Part shown: positions 6,504 to 10,022 of the stretch, one piece after another
How positions within the stretch are numbered: the first letter of the stretch is position 1
Layout: each line of letters starts with the position of its first letter
From: Acidobacteriaceae bacterium
GTDB lineage: Bacteria > Acidobacteriota > Terriglobia > Terriglobales > Acidobacteriaceae
DNA length: 10,022 nt
Assembly (NCBI GenBank): GCA_003162255.1
Contig: PMMJ01000363.1
Span: 913 to 10,934 of the forward strand
Direction of reading: 5' to 3'
The notes under the pieces: generated by a model
Told to the model about the DNA's origin: nothing
The model's input: only the letters and a program-made list of their open reading frames with translations
The model's database searches: none
Position numbers and translations under genes: made by a program

Positions 6504-7856
6504 TCAGGACTTTACCGCGACGGCATTGCCCGGAAGCGAGCCGCTGGGATGCCGCAAGTCGTAGAGGTCCTCCACACGCTGCGTCAGCACCGCCGCCAGC
6601 ATGAAGAAGATTCCTCCCGCCACCACCGCGGAGATCCGATTATTGTTCAGCAAATGGCCCATGACCCAGCCGAATCCAAGCGAGGCAGTGATCTCTGGAA
6701 TCACGATGAAGAAGTTGAAGATGCCCATGTAGACTCCGGTCTTTCCCTGGGGCAGCGACCCGGCAAGAATTGAGTAGGGCATCGAAAGCGTGCTGGCCCA
6801 GGCAATCCCGACTCCGATCATGGACAGGAGCAGCAGATATTTGTTGTGAATCACGACTACGGAAAGCAGTCCCAAGCCGCCGCATATCAGGCATAGACTG
6901 TGAGTTGCCTTGCGTCCATACAGCCGGGCGAGCGCGGGCAACACGAACGAAAATCCGAAACACACCAGCGAGTACATTCCGAAGCAAACGCCCGCCCACT
7001 CCACCCCCGCGGAATACAGAGGAGAATTCGTATCGGCGGCGCCGAAGACATTCCGCGCCACCGCGACTGGAAAATAAAGCCACATGCAGAACAACCCCAG
7101 CCACGTACAGATCTGGACCCAGGCGAGTTGCCGCATGGTGCGGGGCATTTCGCGGATTGACGCCATGATTTCGCGCGCCCCTGTGCCGATGCCTGTACGC
7201 TCGGTCTTTTGTTTCTGAAACTCTGCCAGATTATCTGGCGGATACTCCTTGGTCGTGAAAATGGTCCACAGTACAGCGCCCAGGAACGCCGCCGCACCAA
7301 TATAAAAAGAAAGACGCACGGTAAAAGGAATCGTCCCCGCAGCCCTGGTTCCCGCCACGTGAAAAACGTTGGTGAGCAAGTAAGGCAGTGCCGAGGCAAT
7401 CACCGCACCAAGGCCAATGAAGAGGCTCTGCATGGCAAAGCCGCGAGTGCGCTGAAATTCCGGGAGCAGGTCGGCGACAAACGCACGAAAGGGTTCCATG
7501 CTGATGTTGATGCAGGCGTCGAGAACCCATAGCAACCCCGCCGCCATCCAAAGCGCGGAACTGCGCGGCATCATGATGAGCGCTATCGAACTTAGAATCG
7601 CGCCGACCAGGAAGTAAGGACGGCGCCGGCCCAGCCGGCCCCAGGTGCGGTCGCTGGCGCGGCCGATGATCGGCTGCACGATCAATCCTGTGAGCGGCGC
7701 GGCCAGCCAGAGAATCGGGATCTGATCGGCCCGCGCGCCCAGGTATTCGTAGATAGCGCTCATGTTCGCCATCTGCAATCCCCAGCCAAACTGGATGCCG
7801 AGGAAGCCGAAGCTCATGTTCCAAATCTGCCAGAACGTGCATGGTGGTTTGTCCAT
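6504..7856 (-). CDS. MFS sugar transporter of the SLC45/GPH type, probable maltose/maltodextrin symporter
   Basis: A 450-residue polytopic inner-membrane protein, likely a cation-coupled importer of maltose or short maltodextrins. The sequence gives roughly 12 hydrophobic segments, beginning with MSFGFLGIQFGWGLQMANMS (14-33). Between helices 2 and 3 it carries PIIGRASDRTWGRLGRRRP (about 62-80), the charged RxGRRRP loop of the sucrose/maltose SLC45 and GPH families. LDACINISMEPFRAFVADL (112-130) is also typical. A hydrophilic central loop of about 40 residues (KEYPPDNLAEFQKQKTER onward) separates the two six-helix halves. It lies 40 nt downstream of malQ and 96 nt further from the alpha-glucosidase, all on one strand, which supports an alpha-glucoside substrate. 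The start at 7856 has AGGAG just upstream. A role in sucrose or trehalose transport cannot be excluded from sequence alone. Confidence 0.92.
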   Translation of the reverse strand: MDKPPCTFWQIWNMSFGFLGIQFGWGLQMANMSAIYEYLGARADQIPILWLAAPLTGLIVQPIIGRASDRTWGRLGRRRPYFLVGAILSSIALIMMPRSSALWMAAGLLWVLDACINISMEPFRAFVADLLPEFQRTRGFAMQSLFIGLGAVIASALPYLLTNVFHVAGTRAAGTIPFTVRLSFYIGAAAFLGAVLWTIFTTKEYPPDNLAEFQKQKTERTGIGTGAREIMASIREMPRTMRQLAWVQICTWLGLFCMWLYFPVAVARNVFGAADTNSPLYSAGVEWAGVCFGMYSLVCFGFSFVLPALARLYGRKATHSLCLICGGLGLLSVVVIHNKYLLLLSMIGVGIAWASTLSMPYSILAGSLPQGKTGVYMGIFNFFIVIPEITASLGFGWVMGHLLNNNRISAVVAGGIFFMLAAVLTQRVEDLYDLRHPSGSLPGNAVAVKS

Positions 7857-7861
7857 GGATT

Positions 7862-7866
7862 CTCCT
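7862..7866 (-). promoter_or_regulatory. Shine-Dalgarno of the MFS transporter gene
   Basis: GCAGGAGAATCC precedes the ATG on the minus strand, placing AGGAG 5 nt before the start. It sits in the 40-nt gap after the malQ stop codon and settles the transporter start. No terminator-like hairpin is seen in this gap, consistent with co-transcription. Confidence 0.75.
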
Positions 7867-7896
7867 GCTGGCGACTATCTCTGTCGAGGATTCTTC

Positions 7897-9423
7897 CTAC
7901 CGATCGTACATGGTGACGAGGGATCGAAGTTTCGCGCTCAACTCGCCGCTCAATGCGCTGGGACGATAACGCCATTTCCAGTTTCCGCTGACCGTGCCGG
8001 GAAGATTCATGCGCGCCGCGCTGCCCAGGCCCAGCACATCCTGCAACGGGACAATCGCAACATCGGCGACCGACGCCAGCACCGCGCGGATCATAACCCA
8101 GTTGATCTCGGAATCGTCGCGTAAGTCGAGATAGGCGCGAGCGAAGGCGTGCTCTTTGCCGACATCCTCAATAGTGCGCGTGCTGTCGCCTGCGCCCGAA
8201 CTCGACCACCAGCCGACGGTGGTGTCGTTGTCGTGGCCGCCGGTGTAGGCTACGAGATCGCGACTGTAATTATGCGGACGAAACGATGGACCCTGCGGAT
8301 CATTGCCGAACGCGAATTGCAAAAGACTCATCCCCGGCAAGCCGAACTGCTGCCGCAGGTTCTCCACTGGCGGAGTGATTACGCCCAGATTTTCCGCCAC
8401 AATCGGCAATCCGCCAAACGCGTTCTGCATGGCCGACAGAAAATCCTCTCCCGGCCCTTTGACCCAGCGCCCGTTGATGGCGGTCGTTTCGCCGGCGGGA
8501 ACCTCCCAGTACGCTTCAAAGCCGCGGAAATGATCGAGCCGCACCATATCGAAAAGCGCGAACGAGGCACGGAAGCGCTCGATCCACCACTGGTATCCGC
8601 TGGCGGCCAGCAAGTTCCAGCGATAAATAGGGTTCCCCCAGAGCTGTCCCGTGGCGCTGAAATAATCCGGCGGCACACCGGAGACTACGGTCGGGCGGCC
8701 CTGATCGTCGAGATAGAACAGATCGGGATGGGCCCACACATCCGCGCTGTCGTGCGCAACATAGATCGGGAGGTCGCCCATGAAACGGATACCGCGCTGC
8801 TGGCAATAAGCCTTGAGCTGTTCCCACTGCTGGAAGAACTCGTATTGCCAATACTTGTAGGCTTGCATCTCCGGCGCTAGTTTGTTCGACCACTCGCTGA
8901 CGGCATGCGGGTCACGTTTGCGAATCTGCGCGTCCCATTGAGTCCACATCGATCCGCGATGCATATCCTTGCAGGCCATGAAGAGCGCGTAATCGTCGAG
9001 CCATGGACTGGCGCTTTCGCAAAAGCGATCGAAGGCGGCACGATCGGCGCGGGAACCGTCGGCAAAGAAAACCTGCGCCGCCCGCCGCAAGGCCGCCATG
9101 CGGAATTGGATTACTGGACCATAATCGACGAACTCTTCGGGAAACGGCGGCGACTGAGCGAGGTCCGGGTCCTGAAGCAGGCCCCGATCGCGCAGACGTT
9201 CAAGACTGAGCAAAATCGGATTTCCAGCAAAAGCGGAGAAGCATTGATACGGGGAATCGGCGTATCCCGTGGGATTCAGCGGCAAGACCTGCCACAGCTT
9301 CTGTCCGGAGGCGAAGAGAAAGTCTGCGAATTCGTAAGCACACGGACCGAGATCCCCGATGCCGAAGCGGCCGGGCAACGAAGTGAAGTGCAGGAGGATT
9401 CCATTACATCGCGGGAATTTCAT
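7897..9423 (-). CDS. malQ: 4-alpha-glucanotransferase (amylomaltase, GH77)
   Basis: A cytoplasmic enzyme that transfers 1,4-alpha-glucan segments between maltodextrins, releasing glucose and building longer chains that other enzymes can use. The 508-residue length matches bacterial amylomaltases of about 500 residues (Thermus type) rather than the longer E. coli form. The GH77 pattern is complete: GILLHFTSLPGRFGIGDLG (8-26), WQVLPLNPTGYADSPYQ, GDLPIYVAHDSADVWAHPDL (216-235), SGVPPDYFSATGQLWGNP (248-265), and MVRLDHFRGFEAYWEVPA with predicted nucleophile D297. The acid/base is E344 (IVAENLG) and the stabilising Asp is D398 in GGHDND. These agree closely with the spacing of the Thermus catalytic triad. 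No signal peptide is present. It follows the alpha-glucosidase by 56 nt and precedes the transporter by 40 nt, forming a probable operon. The ATG at 9423 has only a weak TACGGA upstream; an in-frame stop at 9453-9451 limits any earlier start. Confidence 0.98.
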   Translation of the reverse strand: MKFPRCNGILLHFTSLPGRFGIGDLGPCAYEFADFLFASGQKLWQVLPLNPTGYADSPYQCFSAFAGNPILLSLERLRDRGLLQDPDLAQSPPFPEEFVDYGPVIQFRMAALRRAAQVFFADGSRADRAAFDRFCESASPWLDDYALFMACKDMHRGSMWTQWDAQIRKRDPHAVSEWSNKLAPEMQAYKYWQYEFFQQWEQLKAYCQQRGIRFMGDLPIYVAHDSADVWAHPDLFYLDDQGRPTVVSGVPPDYFSATGQLWGNPIYRWNLLAASGYQWWIERFRASFALFDMVRLDHFRGFEAYWEVPAGETTAINGRWVKGPGEDFLSAMQNAFGGLPIVAENLGVITPPVENLRQQFGLPGMSLLQFAFGNDPQGPSFRPHNYSRDLVAYTGGHDNDTTVGWWSSSGAGDSTRTIEDVGKEHAFARAYLDLRDDSEINWVMIRAVLASVADVAIVPLQDVLGLGSAARMNLPGTVSGNWKWRYRPSALSGELSAKLRSLVTMYDR

Positions 9424-9479
9424 TCCGTAACCATACGCAGATCGGCGGCGTCAGGGCAAGGCGTCACCAATTCACTTCA

Positions 9480-10022
9480 TCAATCCACTTCCGCGATCAG
9501 CAGTCCGAAGGGTTCGAGGGTAACTTCATTGCCTTTCGCCGATGCCTCGGGTGATGCGATCAGGCTTTTCAAGGCTGCGTGACCGAATCCCTGTGCAGAA
9601 AGATTGAAGGTCGCTTTTTGCGGAGTGACCGACATGTTCAGCGCTACCAGCACGGCTTTCCCCTTGTAGTTGCGCAGGTAGGACATCACGTTGGCGTCTT
9701 CTTCGTTGAGAGCGATGTAACTGCCTTCGAGTAAGGCTTGGTTGGTGTGTCGCAGCGCGAGAACCCTTTTGTAGAGGTTCAGAACGGAGTTAGGATCTTT
9801 CGATTCGCTGGCCACGTTGTGTGTCTGGTAGGTGGACGGCACGGGCAGCCACGGGCTTTTTTTGCTGAATCCGGCGTTGGGCTTGGCGTTCCACTGCATG
9901 GGGGTGCGTTCGCCGTCGCGGCCTTTTTCCTTCGGCCATCCGGTGCGGCCGATCGGATCTTTCACGTCTTCCTTGCGGGTCGGATCGTTATTCTCCATTC
10001 CGATTTCTTCGCCGTAATACAT
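9480..10022 (-). CDS. GH13 alpha-glucosidase, C-terminal 180 residues (5' end outside window)
   Basis: The C-terminal third of an exo-acting alpha-glucosidase (oligo-1,6-glucosidase/trehalose-synthase branch of GH13), expected to release glucose from maltose and short maltodextrins. The first visible codon is ATG, but the peptide opens YYGEEIGM, an internal conserved segment after the last catalytic Asp of GH13 enzymes, so this Met is not the start. It continues with DPIGRTGWP (22-30) and GRDGERTPMQW (34-44), a signature of the oligo-1,6-glucosidase/alpha-glucosidase group. It also has VLNLYKRVLALRHTNQAL, where the C-terminal domain begins, and closes with LEPFGLLIAEVD, the usual final beta-strand. 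The catalytic residues and any signal peptide lie outside the window, so location and specificity are uncertain. It appears to be the upstream member of the unit with malQ and the transporter, since the next gene starts 56 nt after its TGA. Confidence 0.93.
   Translation of the reverse strand: MYYGEEIGMENNDPTRKEDVKDPIGRTGWPKEKGRDGERTPMQWNAKPNAGFSKKSPWLPVPSTYQTHNVASESKDPNSVLNLYKRVLALRHTNQALLEGSYIALNEEDANVMSYLRNYKGKAVLVALNMSVTPQKATFNLSAQGFGHAALKSLIASPEASAKGNEVTLEPFGLLIAEVD

Noticed and set aside
9447..9466. Direct repeat GGCGTCA (9447-9453 and 9460-9466) in the gap before malQ
   Set aside because: A 7-base repeat in GC-rich DNA is weak evidence, has no palindromic form, and no conserved context can be shown here.
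8149..9582. Two long plus-strand open frames (243 and 225 codons) opposite malQ
   Set aside because: They are antisense to an unambiguous, complete GH77 gene and have no domain or supporting ribosome binding site.
10020..10022. ATG at the right edge as a start of the alpha-glucosidase
   Set aside because: The peptide begins in the YYGEEIGM segment of the GH13 barrel, so the codon is internal and the gene continues outside the window.
1..10022. CRISPR array, tRNA/rRNA, phage or insertion-sequence elements
   Set aside because: No regularly spaced repeats, no transposase or integrase reading frame, and no tRNA-like or rRNA-like stretch was found; coding sequence covers nearly all of the window.

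Overview
The window looks like part of a maltodextrin/starch utilisation locus from a member of the Acidobacteriota (Terriglobia-like). Three things suggest this: moderately high GC; a very large Oar-type TonB-dependent receptor with an N-terminal carboxypeptidase-regulatory-like domain; and a membrane-anchored winged-helix regulator of a form I associate with that phylum. The taxonomic call is inference from family style, not from a marker gene.

Layout from left to right. Positions 1-1457 (minus, 3' end outside the window) encode a secreted GH13 alpha-amylase/neopullulanase of the SusA kind. Positions 1507-4926 (minus) encode the 1139-residue outer-membrane receptor. It lies 49 nt upstream of the amylase gene and is probably co-transcribed with it; a perfect 11-bp hairpin sits in the gap. 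Positions 4927-5146 are a divergent control region with a repeated GTTACNNCGGT motif and a small palindrome. Positions 5147-6415 (plus) encode a single-pass membrane regulator with a cytoplasmic winged helix and a periplasmic domain of unknown function. An 88-nt convergent gap follows, with two hairpins. Positions 6504-7856 (minus) encode an MFS sugar transporter of the SLC45/GPH type, 7897-9423 (minus) 4-alpha-glucanotransferase MalQ, and 9480-10022 (minus, 5' end outside the window) the C-terminal 180 residues of a GH13 alpha-glucosidase.

How the genes fit together (inference from gene content): the outer-membrane receptor takes up or binds alpha-glucan. The exported amylase cuts it to short maltodextrins in the periplasm. 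The MFS protein carries these across the inner membrane, and MalQ with the alpha-glucosidase turns them into glucose and transferable glucan. The divergently encoded regulator is placed to control the receptor-amylase pair and could sense something in the periplasm. This parallels the Bacteroides Sus system, but no SusD-like lipoprotein is present, the receptor is of the Oar type, and the regulator is unrelated to SusR.

All coding regions read through without frameshifts. I saw no tRNA, rRNA, CRISPR array or insertion sequence. The longest stretch without a gene is the 220-bp divergent region, described in the features.
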